NCBI GenBank assembly: GCA_963920665.1
Contig: OY987267.1
Location: 24,552,001 to 24,616,000, forward strand
Source of the DNA: Straminergon stramineum
Taxonomy: Eukaryota; Streptophyta; Bryopsida; Hypnales; Calliergonaceae
Reading direction: 5' to 3'
Length of the DNA stretch: 64,000 bases
Under the pieces are notes generated by a model. It saw only the letters and a program-made list of their open reading frames with translations. It was not told the DNA's origin and made no database searches. The position numbers and the translations under genes are program-made. The stretch's first letter is position 1; every line of letters begins with the position of its first letter. Below, in pieces: positions 1 through 13,417 of this stretch.

Positions 1-2527
1 TCTTAGTGGATTTTTGGTCTTCAGGCCAAACTTTGTCAACTAGGTGTTTTTGGAGCAATTCTTTCTTTGTTGTTGTTTTTGAAGCTTGTTTTCAAGGATA
101 TTGCGGTCCCTTCATGCCTTGCATTCTCTGTGTGTTTTTGATTTTTTTTGTACTAATTATTTGTGCACTAACCATATTTTGTACTAACTAATCTTGTACT
201 AACACCTATAGAATCTTGGTCAAAGTCTAGTTATACCATTAGATGGAAACCTCTAGTATTATCATCTTGTTTTTGTTGATAATTTTACACATGATTTTTG
301 GTGGAAATTTGATTCATTTGAAAAATCCTCTTAAAAATCCCCTAGAGTTTTGATGTGTGGAATTTTTAATGTTTTAAAATGTACGTAATTGCCATGTGTT
401 GCCTTGTGTTGCTTCTAACCTTGGAGCCTTGTTTTATTGGTTGGTACCTTGTGTGTCCAAGCATAACAATAGTTGATGTGTTGTTGCAAAACCCTTGTAA
501 ATTGTTTTCTTGTTCACGGTGAAGCTTTGACCACCTTAGATAATTCTATATTTTGTAGAGTTGGCCTCTTATCATAGCAAAGCTTTAAACCTAAGATCCC
601 TCTCTAGATACAAAATATCTAATGGCCCTAATATCCATCAGGGCCAACTTCTCATGAGACAAGGAAAGTCATTTCTTGGATAGTTTTATCTCTAGCCTTG
701 TGGTTTACATCTTTCCACAAAATGAGCTCAAGTATTTTGGTATTGAATGCTAGTATTTAGTGCCCAATGGAAAAAAAACCTTGTCGAGCCCCCAAATTAA
801 AAAAAACTTGTCTAGTGTGAATCCAACAAGCCCCTTAGGAAACCAACCAACAAGCTGCGCCCATGCAACAAGAATTAGATTGTACCCTAGTGGATATTGG
901 ATTGTAACCCCGAAGACCGATAGAATCAAGCTTAACACCATTGGTATGGAAATGGGTTGTGCCCTAATGGATATTGATTGTATATAACCTCGACGGGTAT
1001 TGGTTGTACACTACTGGTGTGGAATTGGACTATACACCAATTGTTGTGGACTTAAGCTATATAGCCGGCTTGTTGGGCTTTTTTCTCAACAACAAATTCA
1101 AATTGTAGTTGCTAAAACAAATATTGGAAAGGAAAGGTATGATCTAAACATTCCTCCATAACCTAAATAATTAGAGTAGTTAGAAGGGAGATGGCAGACA
1201 TGGAGGAAGAAATTGTTGATAGAAGTGAAGGAAGGAGAAGTTAGAGTGAAGAACATCCATGTGCTTGTCTATGTATGAAAAGAAATAAAAATTAGACCTA
1301 ACAAATCATGGGTTAGTGTTGACATTTAAATACAAATTAGATGCCTTGCAAGAATTGACTTTTAGGCAAAGAAAACAAAATCAAAGAAGGATCATTGGCT
1401 TAGAAGAGCCATTAGAATACTCTTAGAAAGTAGTTGATATAGAAAATGTTAGTTCTCTTAGTCAAATAGAAGAAGATTAGTGTCCTTTTAGCCAATACTT
1501 TGACATTATAAAACACCCTAAAAACAAACAAAAAAGAAAATAGAAAGGAAGAAAGAAAAAGAAACATACAAGAGAAAAGGAGATAGTTTAGGTAGTGAAT
1601 TAGAGTTGTGATTCCCATTGTAAACTTTTTGACTAAAGCAATGAGTAAGAAAAAAGAAAAAAGTTCAAAACAAACCTCAACAAGATGGAGAATAATGGAG
1701 GACCCAAGACAATTTTTGTGCAACTCTTGGATGATGGGAAATTTGAGATATGTGCTTAAACAAGCCATTTCTCTTATCCTATGTTGGTTTAAATTCCCAA
1801 TGCAAGGTAGGATTTACAAGTTCAACTCAAAAATTTAGAAACAATGGAAAATATAAGTTTAGATTCGAGTTAGTATAGATAATCTCTAGAGCTTTCTAGA
1901 AATGTATTGCACTTAGAAATAGATTAAAAAATCAAAGAAGATATGCATGGATGAAGTTTGGTAGTCAAAATCAATTAAAAATAGGAAAAATTATCCATGA
2001 AAGGTCAAAAAAGAAAAAACTAAAATTTAGATTAAAGTCACAGGTCAAAACTCAAAAGGTAAGTCAATTTCAAATTGTAGATTGATAGAAATTAATGGAT
2101 GAAGTTTTAAAGCACCAAATAGCGGTCAAACTTCATCCATCTGTAACTTTCAATAGGGAAATCCAAACTTTAAATGTCTTAGCAAGTTGGATAGGTAATT
2201 TTATGCCCTACAACTTTAAAAGATTAATTACCTAAAAATAGTAAGTTAGTAGTAGAAGTTTAGAGCCTTAAGTATTGAATAGATAGTCAATTAGAATCTT
2301 TTGAAGACATCTAAGGAATAATTTGAACTTAGAATCCTTTAGAAGGCACTCAAAGCATTCCAAATCTAGTTTACATTTAGAAATTAGAATTAATTTAAGG
2401 AAGATACATAGGATGAAGTTTGGTCTCTAAATTGGATGAAAGTAGTGATTATCCATTTGATCAAGAGAAAACTTAGAATTGTAATAATAGGATTAAATTT
2501 AGACTAAAGTAGCCAATCCATTTCCAA

Positions 2528-2562
<35 letters not shown>

Positions 2563-4430
2563 ATTTGTACCATGTAGATTGTTTTCTTTCTAATCAAGTA
2601 TTAATGAGTAGTAGTTAATTATGGCATAGTTCTCGATGTAGTTGTGGCACATTATGATTGGCTACAAGACTCATAATATTGCAACCAGCACTTGGGTTGG
2701 AAATAAGAAGGCCTATATGACCAATATGGGTTAAACAAAATCTTGAGCCAAAAATTCACAGTAATTATTTTTTGAGAAATAAAAATTTGAAAAATTATAG
2801 AATCCTTCCAAACTCTATTTTTGTACACATGAAAATTTCTCTTCTTAAGAAACCCTCACTCCATACATGAGTAATTGCTTAAGTGGTCAAAAATCCCGAA
2901 AATAAAAATAAGTTTGAGTTCAAAAAGTCAATAGAAATTGATGGATGAAGTTTAAAAGAACAATTTCAAGTTAAAACTCCATACGGAATCTCCATAACTT
3001 CCACTAGGAATCTCCAAATCCAATGATTCTTACCATTTTGGAAATGACAAAACATTTTCTATGACTTAGGATAACTAACATGTGGTTTTATTCATCTTCA
3101 TATCAAAAGACCAGAGGTTTTGGCTTAGTTAGGCCACACTAATTGGAAATGCTAAACTCTTAAAGGCTAAATCTTTTACTTTTGCAATTTGAATTACATA
3201 GAGTCGCTACTCATCAAACATTGATCTATAGCTTGAAAGGCACAATGGACCTCACTTATACATCCACTATAGGAGTTTTACTACACGAAGCGAAGAACCT
3301 AGTTGTACTGTCTCGTCTTATCTCAAGAGTCAAGATAAAACACTCACAACCTACTAGACAAGCTTGAGCCACTAAAATAACTAGACAACAATAAGAAGGC
3401 AATGATGGGGTGTAGTAACGGGAGCAGTAACAAGCGTTGTGACATTGGAATGCAATGTGCATTGGTAACCATGGTTTGCCAATATCACCATAATTTTGGT
3501 CTTTCAACTACCTTTGAAGTGGTTCATTTTCTTTGTCCAATGTCTACATTTGAGTTTTCTTTTTGTACAATGCAATGTACTTTTTGAATGCACTTCCAAT
3601 GAAAAGAATTTCAACTTTTCTAATTATTATCCATTGAAAAGTTAGAAGTTTAATTTGGAGGGGCCTATTCCGGGCTCCATTGGGGCTGCTCCTCCAAGTT
3701 CAATCCACCTCATGTTTTGGGGGATGTTAGGTGAAATTGCCAGAGTTGTGGGTTTCACGTTTCTCCCTCCAAAGTTCATCACCATTAAGTTAATGTGAAG
3801 GATGTCAATTCCATCTCAGGCTCCTGTCACTTGGGGTCATACTGGAAAGACCTAAAACAGAACTTTCATGATAATGTTAGGCTCACCCACTCTCACCCAG
3901 AAAGGCAGACTTACGCTGGCTTTCAGGTGAGGACCAGTGGGGTTTTGCTTTTCAGGTTGAATTTGCCATGAAATTTTAATATATAGAAATGTCAAAGACA
4001 CAACAAGGTAGCACCACCTAATTGCAACACTGCTTTGTGTTCAGTCTCACCAAAAACACCTAAAAAATGGTCTTGAATGAACACTTCCATGACTCCAGAC
4101 CACCTCAACTTTTCAATAGTAACCATTGAGAGGTGACAAAGGAGTTTTTGGAAGCAACTAAGTGATGAAAGTTCATACATTTGATGCTTCAAGGGGGGCC
4201 ATTCAAGGTGAGTCTAATGTTGTGTGTGTAGGTTCCCCTATGTTCTCAATTTTGATTGTGAGAGTATGTAAAAATATTACTAGGGCTTTGTTGCTCTCTA
4301 TGCTACTATTGACGCCTGAAATGAAAGATTGTTGGATTGTTGGACCCCTTTTCAGGTCATGAGATCTTGGCAATGGAAATTTTACACGGATATTTGAGCT
4401 TGAAAAACTCCAATATCAATTTTTCATTGA
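1..4430. other. AT-rich gene-free stretch
   Basis: No open frame here resembles a known protein, and the ORFs present are short and of low complexity. The DNA is AT-rich with many A and T runs. Apart from a CA microsatellite (listed separately) and a few short re-used phrases around 890-1040, I see no structure. Confidence 0.6.
2529..2561. repeat. (CA)n dinucleotide microsatellite
   Basis: About sixteen uninterrupted CA units occur in otherwise AT-rich non-coding DNA. This is a simple sequence repeat, probably length-polymorphic. Confidence 0.95.
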
Positions 4431-5840
4431 TCCTAGTGTGCCATGTGCCATAGTCACAATCAAAATAGAAGTAAAAATCATTTTTTCATTTTTTAAAACT
4501 TTGAAATTCAATATTTTATATACAAAGTGCAAGGGCTTTGTTGGAGTGTGAGAGGTTGCGTTCTTGATACATATAGAAAATTTTATACATAGAGGAGTGC
4601 AAGGCCTTTGTTTCTTTGTGTTTGGGCATGTGATGTGAAAGATATGGATTTTCCAAAATAAAAAGTAATTTAATTCAATTTTCTAATTCATAAAAACTTT
4701 GAAATTCAATCATTTTCACACCATAGGTCTAAATGCCACAAAAAAAAGTCCGTGCACCCCTAAGTGCAATGAGCTTTCCAACGATATGAAGAATGTGGTA
4801 GGAGAACTTATGATTTCTTAGATCTCAACTAATCAAACAAACAAAACAAAGAGAAATAAAAAAATAACAATCTAATTTCAAGTGTAGACTAGTGTGCCAT
4901 GTGTTGTTGCTAAAACCAAAATAAAAGTAAAAATGATTTTCTAGTGTTTTATTTTATAAAAACTTTGAAATTCAATATTTTTATGCATGAAAGTGTGCAA
5001 GGATTTTGTTTTGTGGCATTTGAATATGCAATGTGAGAATTATAGTTTTTCCACAATAAAAGATAAATTGATTCAATTTTCTAGTTTAGAAAAACTTTGA
5101 AATTCAATAAACTTCACAATGTAGGTCCAAATGCCATGAAACAAAGTCCCTGCATCCCTCCATGCATAGAGCTTTCCAACGGTACTACAAATGCCACTAG
5201 AGGAATCACAGTTTTTTAGATCTCAAGGTATCAAACAAACAAAACTAAACTAACTAACTAATTTAAGGTATAGATTCTTTGGCTTTTCATTTAAAATTCT
5301 ACTTGAAATATAGAAAATCTTCTAAAATATTGACCAACAATCTAGTAAAAAATGAATTTGCAACCATGGAATGTTGATTTTCTAAAAAAATGCACCATGA
5401 TGTTCTTCACTACAATTTCCAATTTCCAATTTTTTGGAGCATATATTGCATTTGATATGCACTAGTGTGCCTTGTGCCATTGCTGCAACTAAAATAAAAG
5501 TAAAAGTAATTTCTAATTTTTTGCCTAATTGATTTTTTGATTTTTTGAAATAGAAAGCTTTAGAGTGCAAGGTCTTTGCTTCAAGGTTCTTGCACATGCA
5601 ATGTAAAAATTCTGGTTTTCCCCCAAAAAATATAATTTCATGAAATTCTTTAATTCATAAGAACTTTGAAATTTAGTAATATTCACACCTTAGGTCCAAA
5701 CGCCACGAAACAAAGTCCATGCACCCCTCCTCACAAAGAGCTTTCTAACTGTAAGAAGAGCATCATTAGGGGACTCAAGGTTTCTTAGATCTCAACATCT
5801 CACTTAATACTAATGAATGAATGAATGAATTAATTAATTT
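4430..5840. repeat. Three degenerate tandem copies of a roughly 400-570 bp unit
   Basis: The phrase TAGTGTGCC recurs near 4434, 4888 and 5463, each time followed by an AAAATA(G)AAGTAAAA block and then a GTGCAAGG block. A second phrase pair, TAGGTC(C/T)AAA and GAGCTTTC(C/T)AAC, recurs near 4726-4776, 5122-5176 and 5692-5748. The order is kept in all three copies, so this is an old local tandem duplication. No coding content is visible. Confidence 0.7.
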
Positions 5841-5989
5841 AAGGTATAGATTATGTCATATATTATTCAAAAATTCACAATAACTTCAAAAAAACTACAA
5901 AAAAAATATGAAATTTCTTACAACTACAAAAAATGAGTAATCACTTCACAAAAAAATGCATTTATAGGTACTTGCAAAAAGAGGTTGGA

Positions 5990-7290
5990 AAAAATAATTA
6001 CAGACTTATCCTTTGAAGTTTAAAAGTCTCTAGGTTTCAATTGACATGGAAATCTTGGCAAATGTGAATTCATTATACTAGACTATGGAGGTGCATGTTG
6101 ACCAATAGCCCAAGTTGAATTCTATATTTGTCAATACAAATACCCCAAAGATCTAGCCCCCTATGGTTGCAAAATGAATTCTTTCAACCCTCATATTTTT
6201 TCAAATCCAAATTCCAATCCTAGTTTTTATGGCTTTGGTTTTAGAAATTAATTGGGTCCGAAAGTTTTATATTATTTTTCTAAACCTTTTCAACTACCTT
6301 GTTTCAAAAGACAATTTCTATGAGGGCTTCAATAATTGTACAACTTTGAAATTCCATTATTTTCATCATGATTTCAAAATTTTGTTGCTTTCATCTTGGA
6401 TTCATTCCAAAAAAAATTTAGTTGTGACTTCATACATACCTTATGGTCACAAAGTGTACCTTATATTTGTCAATATAAACCCTCCAAAGGTCACTCCAAA
6501 AATTGGCTAAACCAACCTAAAGGTTGTTACTAAAATTTTGTAGCAATTTGAGCTTGAGATCTATAACTATGGAGTGTGGATTTTCTAATTTTAGAATGAC
6601 ACAATAAGAAAATTTGCACCATAATTTTCTATTGACTATATTGTAAACCTATGGATCATCAATTGCATTTGATATGCATTATTTTGCTTTCTAGTCAAAA
6701 AATCACATTATTGATATTTGCACACAAAGTTTAAGAAAGTAGTAAGTGACTTGTCTCTTGAGGGTTATAAGTTTGTAGACTTCAAGTTGAAATGGAAGTC
6801 TTGGCAATTGTAAACTTGTTATGGACTTATGGTGGACTTTGGAGGTGTAAGTTGACCAATTGATAGCCAATGTTGGACACTCAATAATTGTCAATACAAA
6901 AACCTAAAAGCCCAAAATTGATTATTTGAATCAAAAACCTTTCAACTTTCATATTTTTATAATTCCAAATTCTCCTTGCCTTTCTTTTGTAAAGTAATTG
7001 AACTCCAAAGTTGGTTCTCATTGGTTCTTTTAAGATATTTTAAACTCCCTCAATTGAAAAGACACTATAGTCTTCAATTTTTGTATTATTTATGAATTTG
7101 AAATTCTATAATTTTGTCCTAACTTCATTCCACCATTTTTATCTTAACTTCATTTCACCATTTTTGTCCTGGCTTCATTCCATCATTTAGGTTATGGCTT
7201 CAATTTTAGTCTTGGATCCTCAAAAGGCAACCTATGGTCGCAAAGTAGACCTCATATATGTCAATACAATAATTCCAAAGGTCACCTCAA
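5990..7290. repeat. Two diverged copies of a roughly 750 bp unit
   Basis: Blocks around 6050-6140 (ATGGAAATCTTGGCAA, GGAGGTGCATGTTGACCAAT, GTCAATACAAA) reappear in the same order around 6788-6900 with substitutions and small indels. The downstream block with TATGGTCACAAAGT at about 6440 is mirrored by TATGGTCGCAAAGT at about 7231. This is non-coding, AT-rich repeat DNA. Confidence 0.65.
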
Positions 7291-9057
7291 AATTTGGCTA
7301 AACTAGTTCCAATCTAAAAGTTGTCATTGGAAATAAAGCATCTAATAATTACAAAACCAATTGGGTTGCATTTCTCTTAAGTTCACTAATAATTTCATCA
7401 AATTTTCTTGTTATTTAACCTTTGAGGTAGTGGGACTAGAAAATGTCAATTTTAGGTGCTCTTGCCTTATTAATTAAATATACTCTCAATCTAACTCACC
7501 CCTCTCAAATTGCAATACTTAAGGCCACTTCATACTCTATCCTAAGTCCCATTGAATTATCAAAATTTGATCGGTGGAGAGCTAAAAAATGGGACTTGGA
7601 GCTTCACACTACATCCAAAGTCTAAAGTCCTCTTTGCAATGGAACCCCGTTTCATTTGTTTCAAAAAAAAAAGCTTTGAAATGTCAAAAAATAGCAAAAA
7701 AAGTTGCCAAAAATGCTCTTGAGTCATTCATGAATTCTTAGATCAATATGAAAATTTAACCACACAAACTAGATTAGTATTCACAACTTTTCCAAAAACA
7801 TTTTTTGGAAACGAACACTATATGAAGAAGAAACAAAGTGCCAAAGTTTACTGTAAACCAAAAATGTCCAAATTTTGAACTTCGAATTGCTTCCAAACAT
7901 GCAAAACAACTTGGGATTGACATGAAAATTTTATGACAATAAATAGACTTCAAGGATAATATAATTCAACTAATTTTATTGAAAAAAAACATTGGATGAA
8001 GGAGATACAAATGCCCAAAGTTGCAACCCTCAAAATGCAATTTGGTGAACTCAAATGGCCCCTGTGAACTTTGAATGGCTTTCAAAAACTCAGTACATCT
8101 TGGATTGATCAGAAAATTTTATCATACAAATTAGAAGAGAAAGAACACATTTACCAAAATTTTTTATTGAATTTGGATATTAAATACAAAAGTTACAACA
8201 CTTCTAATTGGACTTCTAGACTATGTATGGACACTTTTGGTCCCTTGGGGCAATTAGGGGTTAAGAGCCTTTTACATTTCTTGGTCCAATGTTGATTTGC
8301 TTCAATTTGGTCCCAATTCATTACTACCTTATTTAGTCTTGTGAAATCAAATAGTTTTGTATATACAAGTGTCCTTAAATCTCATTAATGTCACAACCTA
8401 GGAGTACCGAATGCATGTGATAATGTGGTCTTCTATGTAAATGTGAGATGAAAAAAGTACTTGGGTTTACAAAAGCTAGGAAAGTGTTCTTGCACCCTCC
8501 ACACTCATTGTGAAGCATGATTGTATGACAATTTTATGCAACTTTTTGTAACATAACATTCATGTCTTTGGGATGTAGAGAGGAAACTAGGATGTGATAT
8601 CAATCAAAGTGATATTACAAAGGTGCTAGTCTACTAAATTGGCTCCTATTTTTGTGTTTGAAAATGAAAGAAAATAAAATCTCCTCTCTCTAATGACACT
8701 AATTCAAGTAGACAAATGTATTTCTAAATACACTCATGAATGCCTTTAGTATTCAATATGTGAAAATTGTCCAATAAGATGTTTCTACAATATAATAAAT
8801 TTTGATTCAAGATCTATATAAATGAGTAATCAGAGAGTGTATCATTAGAGAAGGCAACTTATAGACTATAGAATGCTCACTATGAATACATTGAAACTTC
8901 TAATATGTATCTCTACAAGGTAGAATAGCCCATTAAGGCCAAAATACCCATGGCAAACACCTAAGGAATGACTCCATTACAAGTTTTTTTTAAATAAATG
9001 AGAATTGGGCCTCAATCAATGTCCTAGGTGACAATAATGGAGTGATTAGTGACCTCA
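7291..9057. other. AT-rich gene-free stretch
   Basis: Only short low-complexity ORFs are present. From about 8930 to 9057 the sequence belongs to a dispersed repeat whose inverted, uninterrupted copy lies near 62757-62890. I see nothing else. Confidence 0.5.
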
Positions 9058-9060
9058 ATA

Positions 9061-9232
9061 CAGTAGAAGAAACCCATGTTTTTTATGACACATTTTTGTG
9101 ACATCTACTTCTTTTATGCTATGTTTGATGTTATAACGAACATCTTGATGTCAAGTTTGATGTCATTGTTGACATATAAACAAGGGGACATCACAAAAAA
9201 TGTGTCATAAAAAGCATGGGTTTCTTCTAGTG
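9061..9232. mobile_element. 172-bp CACTA-type MITE with ATA target duplication
   Basis: The left end reads CAGTAGAAGAAACCCATG and the right end, reverse-complemented, reads CACTAGAAGAAACCCATGC. The terminal inverted repeats continue through ATGACACATTTTTTGTGA-like sequence for over 40 bp. The trinucleotide ATA directly flanks both ends (9058-9060 and 9233-9235), the 3-bp duplication expected of CACTA (En/Spm) elements. The interior carries no ORF, so it is non-autonomous. A related empty site exists near 62.82 kb. Confidence 0.85.
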
Positions 9233-9235
9233 ATA

Positions 9236-10320
9236 GGAACTTCTACCTTTTTAGTGTAAATTCATTGTAGGAAGTGCCTTTTTAGGCCTTTTACATTAAG
9301 AAATGTTGTCAATGCTTTAGGTGAGTAAGATGAACATTATTGATACAATTTTTATTGGTTTGGGAGTAGTCTAGAGACTCTTTTGACTAGCACACTTCAA
9401 AAATTCATTACAAATTCATACTTTTTGGAAAAAAAAATATAATTTCAATTGCTCTTGCCATTTCACACTTGTCTTCACATGGGAAAATAAATAAAAAAAC
9501 CCATCTATGGTATGGGAGCAAACTCTAATTCTGACCGCAATGGACTGTTTTACCTTCTATGGTAAAGGTTGCTTTTTGTGCAGGGGTAGTTCTAGCACAT
9601 CCCACCTTAGTTAGTGTTTGAAGATGGAAGAAATGAAAATCAGCCCTCACTCTAATCCCTATTCCTCAAGGACATAAACGGACTTCAAAATACACTAGAG
9701 GATGTCTGTTTCTTTTGTTTGTTTTTACACAAATGAAACGGAATTTCATACTATTGGATGTCTTCATTTCCTAACTTGTGAGAGTTGTCCAATCAGATGT
9801 GTAAGCAACATGATTTCCAGGAAATCAAGTGTGCAATTTTACAGAGTCTGTCATTAAATAAATAATAAGTTTTGTGTGCATCTTCCATACTTATTACTTC
9901 GTCATTTCCTGTCCCAACTGCCCATGATGAAATCCTTGCCCCCAGAATCTGCCTGGGAATGCAGCGAGGAAGCTTCTCCGCATTCACTCTCAGTTGTTGG
10001 AGGCCAATGAACCGCATCACCTACTAATGCCCACTCACTCCACTGCAGACAATTACACTGACAAGGGAGATCGCCATGGCGAAATGGTAATGACAAGATG
10101 CACATTTGTCAACAGCAGGACCTGGCATGGCTTAACAGTTAACACTGACCCCCCAAATCACACCGGTCATCGTCCTTGCAGCAATCCTTTCTACACACGC
10201 ACATGAAGCTAGCTATCTGAACTTGCACTAAGCTTACCAACTCTTCTCATATTCTCTTAAATGCAGCTGCAACGCCCTTCTTCCCAGAGCTCCATCTATC
10301 AATCGCTGCATGCATTTGAT
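9236..10320. other. Intergenic region, less AT-rich towards the Ole e 1-like gene
   Basis: 9236-9310 continues the dispersed repeat that hosts the MITE. From about 9780 base composition becomes more balanced. The short overlapping ORFs on both strands at 9.8-10.2 kb show no family resemblance. This is probably upstream regulatory DNA of the next gene. Confidence 0.4.
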
Positions 10321-10321
10321 T

Positions 10322-10331
10322 TCTATATAGC
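10322..10331 (+). promoter_or_regulatory. Possible TATA box of the Ole e 1-like gene
   Basis: CTATATAGC lies about 700 bp upstream of the start codon. If used, a 5' UTR exon could end at CCAAG before GTTTGTG (about 10405) and splice to an acceptor such as TTCTTCAG just upstream of the ATG. This is consensus matching only. Confidence 0.25.
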
Positions 10332-11034
10332 TTAGCTCCCAGTTGTTGCTCCAATCTCAGAGCCATTTGGAGCTCGCCCATGTATGCTGCTTTCAAATTT
10401 CCAAGGTTTGTGTGATCATGCCCCTTCTAGTCTTCGAAGTACGCAAACTGGTGCTTGCTTATGATCGATATATCACTTCACATTTTGTAGATGTGCATGA
10501 CTGGTTACGTTGCAGCTCAATTTGCTTACCAGTTCGAATATTGTGAGTCTCTCAGTGAGGTGGTTTGAATGTCGGAGGTTTTAGGGTATATGAGGTTGTG
10601 ACCTAAATGTCTGCATGTTCTTTCCTGCATTGGGGTCGAAATTTGATCCTAATGGAGTTATATGCTGCTTTGAGAGTGTGGGAACTGCTGAAATAATTCC
10701 TAATTAGTACCATTTTGTTGGTTTGGATTAGCTGGACTTATCTAGGTTTGCTGTTGTAGTTTGAATTTTTGGTTCAAAATTCTTAGGGTTGTTTCTTCGT
10801 ACGACAATGGGTAGAGAATTAGTTCAAAATCATGAAAGTACTAGGTACCAAGGTTGCGTTTCTAAGTTGATCATGACTCACGGACAGGACTGGCGTTGTT
10901 GATATTGATTACTATGAATTGAAGTTCATTGCACCAATGTGGTAGTGCTTAATGAAAGATGCTGCGTGGTATATTTCTTCAGGTGAAAATTTTATTATCC
11001 TATCGACAGGTGCCATTGAAATCAATAACTGAAA

Positions 11035-12315
11035 ATGAAGATCGGAGGGGTAATTCTCGTGGTAGTGATGCTAGTGGGCCTCGGCCGGGCAACCAATGAA
11101 GGACAGGCATTTGCACAGACGACGGTTTATGGAGCTCAGAAAGATTGGACAATATGGTCAGCAGTTGTGTTTGGAAAGGTGTTCTGCGATCAGTGCATCC
11201 AGAGCAAAGTCTTTCCATTTGCACATCCCATGGACAGTATGTCATCTGAACTCTTGTAATCTTATTAGTACAGGTGTTACAATACCTATCAGCTAGAAGT
11301 AATCAGTCACTCTTTGCGAAAACAATCTAAAATCTGAACCCTAACTGTCGAGATTCCCTGACCATGTGCAGAAGCAAAAGTGTCTGTTCAATGCAAGGAC
11401 AAATCAGGGAAAGTGGTGGATTACGCGCAAGCATCCACCAATTTCCTTGGTGATTTCGTGGTGAGTTTCAAGGGGAAAGAGGACCTGTCAGGATGCTATG
11501 TCTACTTGTCTGGAAGCTCAGATCCCAAGTGCAATATCGTGGGAGGTGGAGGCAAGACGCTGAGCCTGAAATCCAAGTTCCTCTTCAAGGCCATGTACGT
11601 GGTGGATCCCCTGTTTTACAAACCTGCCGCTCCCATGGGATTCTGCCCTAAAAACCCGGGAAATCAGGGTGGCATCACTGTGCCCTTCCCCAACAGAAAA
11701 CCATCAACTTGCTCATGCGCGTGAGTCTCTTCTCGACTTTTCACATTCTCCTTTCCTGATTGCTACACAATGAACTGTTAGGGTTTAGGGTTTCACATGA
11801 TCTACTCATATCCGAGTTCAAATCTCTTTAATCTCACCATCTGTTCTTTCACTATGGCATTGTCTGAATGTGGGCAGCAATCGATGACAGTGTGGCCAGA
11901 GTGCAGAGTTTTTAAGAATGTCTTTTTATAGAGAAGGTCATGATTTAAAGGATGTGATTGATTGTACAGGGACTGGCTTCGCCCTGACTACAAATGCTAC
12001 TGGCCCAAGGATATGTCGCCTTGGGAGACCACAGTGGGCAGTGTGTTCGGCCGAGGAGCCCAAAAGAAATATGGTGACAAGACCCTTGCTGGTGGGCTTC
12101 TCACTGGCGATGAGCTTCTGCGTCAAGCCATAGCCGCCCTTTTGAACTCCCGCACCAACCAGCATTTCTACATGTCCCCTCGGGGAATCAAGAGAAAATT
12201 CTCCAAGGCGCTCTATGGCTCCTGGGCTGCCAAGTCGGCTCAGACGAAAGCCTTCACGTCTGCCAACAATGGCTATGGCAAAGGCAAATGCCTGCTGGTT
12301 TCCTGCAAGTGGTAA
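11035..12315 (+). CDS. Secreted Ole e 1-like protein with extra C-terminal domain, three exons
   Basis: Exons 11035-11236, 11372-11720 and 11970-12315 join in frame through GT-AG introns to give 298 residues ending in a TAA stop. Residues 1-25 form a signal peptide with hydrophobic core VILVVVMLVGLG. Residues 43-155 match the pollen Ole e 1/extensin-like domain: VFGKVFCDQC, then cysteines at 51, 54, 75, 109 (GCYVYL) and 121. Family members are secreted cell-wall or extracellular proteins with disulfide-bonded beta folds; the exact role here is unknown. Residues about 185-298 form a second region (aromatic-rich DWLRPDYKCYW, then LLRQAIAALLNS near 233-244) absent from typical Ole e 1 proteins. 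I associate the AALLNS-type motif with secreted proteins of non-seed plants, but that is memory, not a search. The first in-frame Met precedes an obvious signal peptide, so the start is secure. Confidence 0.9.
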
Positions 12316-13414
12316 CTAGCAGAATGCTGCAGTTTTAATATTTTCTCTCTCTCAATCTGGTACAGTACTTATGATCACAGCATATCTTAAGTTATAGAAC
12401 CGATTGATATCTGAGCTTGGTAGTCTAGTTACGGAGTACCATTTATTGATCCTTCCTACCTTAGCAACGACAAACAGTAGCTGCTAGCATCTAGACGGAA
12501 GAAGTTGCATAGCCCATAATTATTATTACTACAGTCTAGCTTACTCTTTCTTGGTACATCAACCACGATACGATTATCAAAATGCTCATTGAAGCAAGCA
12601 AAGTAAACAAAATCTTTCTTGTTTTGATTGAAGTAATTTCAGTCTCGGTTTCCGATTGCGGGCAGACATGCAATGACCTGGAGGTCATGAATTCGGTGCC
12701 AGATTTTCACTGGACAATTAATGGCAGTGTTGTCAAAAAGAAGAGGACACGTATAGCAAACGTGGAGGTCCAACTCCTGACTGATGAGGGTGGTCCTTGA
12801 TGTTATCGATCCCAGGTAGGTAGGTTGTCTGGTATGTTTACCTTTTAGTATATGAAAGGACCACCGAAAGGGGAGTACTGCAACACTCGTACAACCTCGT
12901 CTCTAGCCCTCCCCAGGAATCTAATTGCGTAGTAAGATTTATCTTAGCATTTTCTTGAAGATTTCTGGATCATGGAACATATCAGAGTTTCTCTCAATTC
13001 TCTGTTCAGAGTTATAAATAGTAAAGTAAGTAAACTGTTGCTGTGCCTAATCCAGTTCACTGTAGAACGTCGGGTGTGGCCAGAAGCCAAGTGAACGTGC
13101 TAATATTCAATCCTCGGATAATAGCGCGTACGAAAAGCACATTGGGTTCTTCAAAACACCGGCTCTATTTCGGTGCAAAGCAGCTCAGACTCTCAATCAC
13201 GTTCGTGCATTGCAAATATTTGATTGAAATTCTAAATTTAGCGGAGGCTGAAATATCATCCTATTGCACTAGATAATCTCCTAGATTTTATTTAGGGACA
13301 CTAATTTTGGAGATGTCACTAATTTTGCACTCTCACTAATACAATAAGTGAGTGAAGTGTAAGTAACAGGGATGAATCTGAAAAAGCAACATTTGAGGTG
13401 AACTAACCTATTAC
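12316..13414. other. 3' flank of the Ole e 1-like gene; no gene recognised
   Basis: A 72-codon ORF at 12582-12800 begins with a hydrophobic stretch but has no family resemblance and sits where a 3' UTR is expected. Balanced composition persists to about 13.1 kb and then becomes AT-rich. Confidence 0.4.
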
Positions 13415-13417
13415 CAT

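Noticed and set aside
12582..12800. 72-codon ORF with a hydrophobic N-terminus after the Ole e 1-like gene
   Set aside because: It lies in the expected 3' flank, lacks a family match, and the hydrophobic stretch is not a convincing signal peptide with mature domain.
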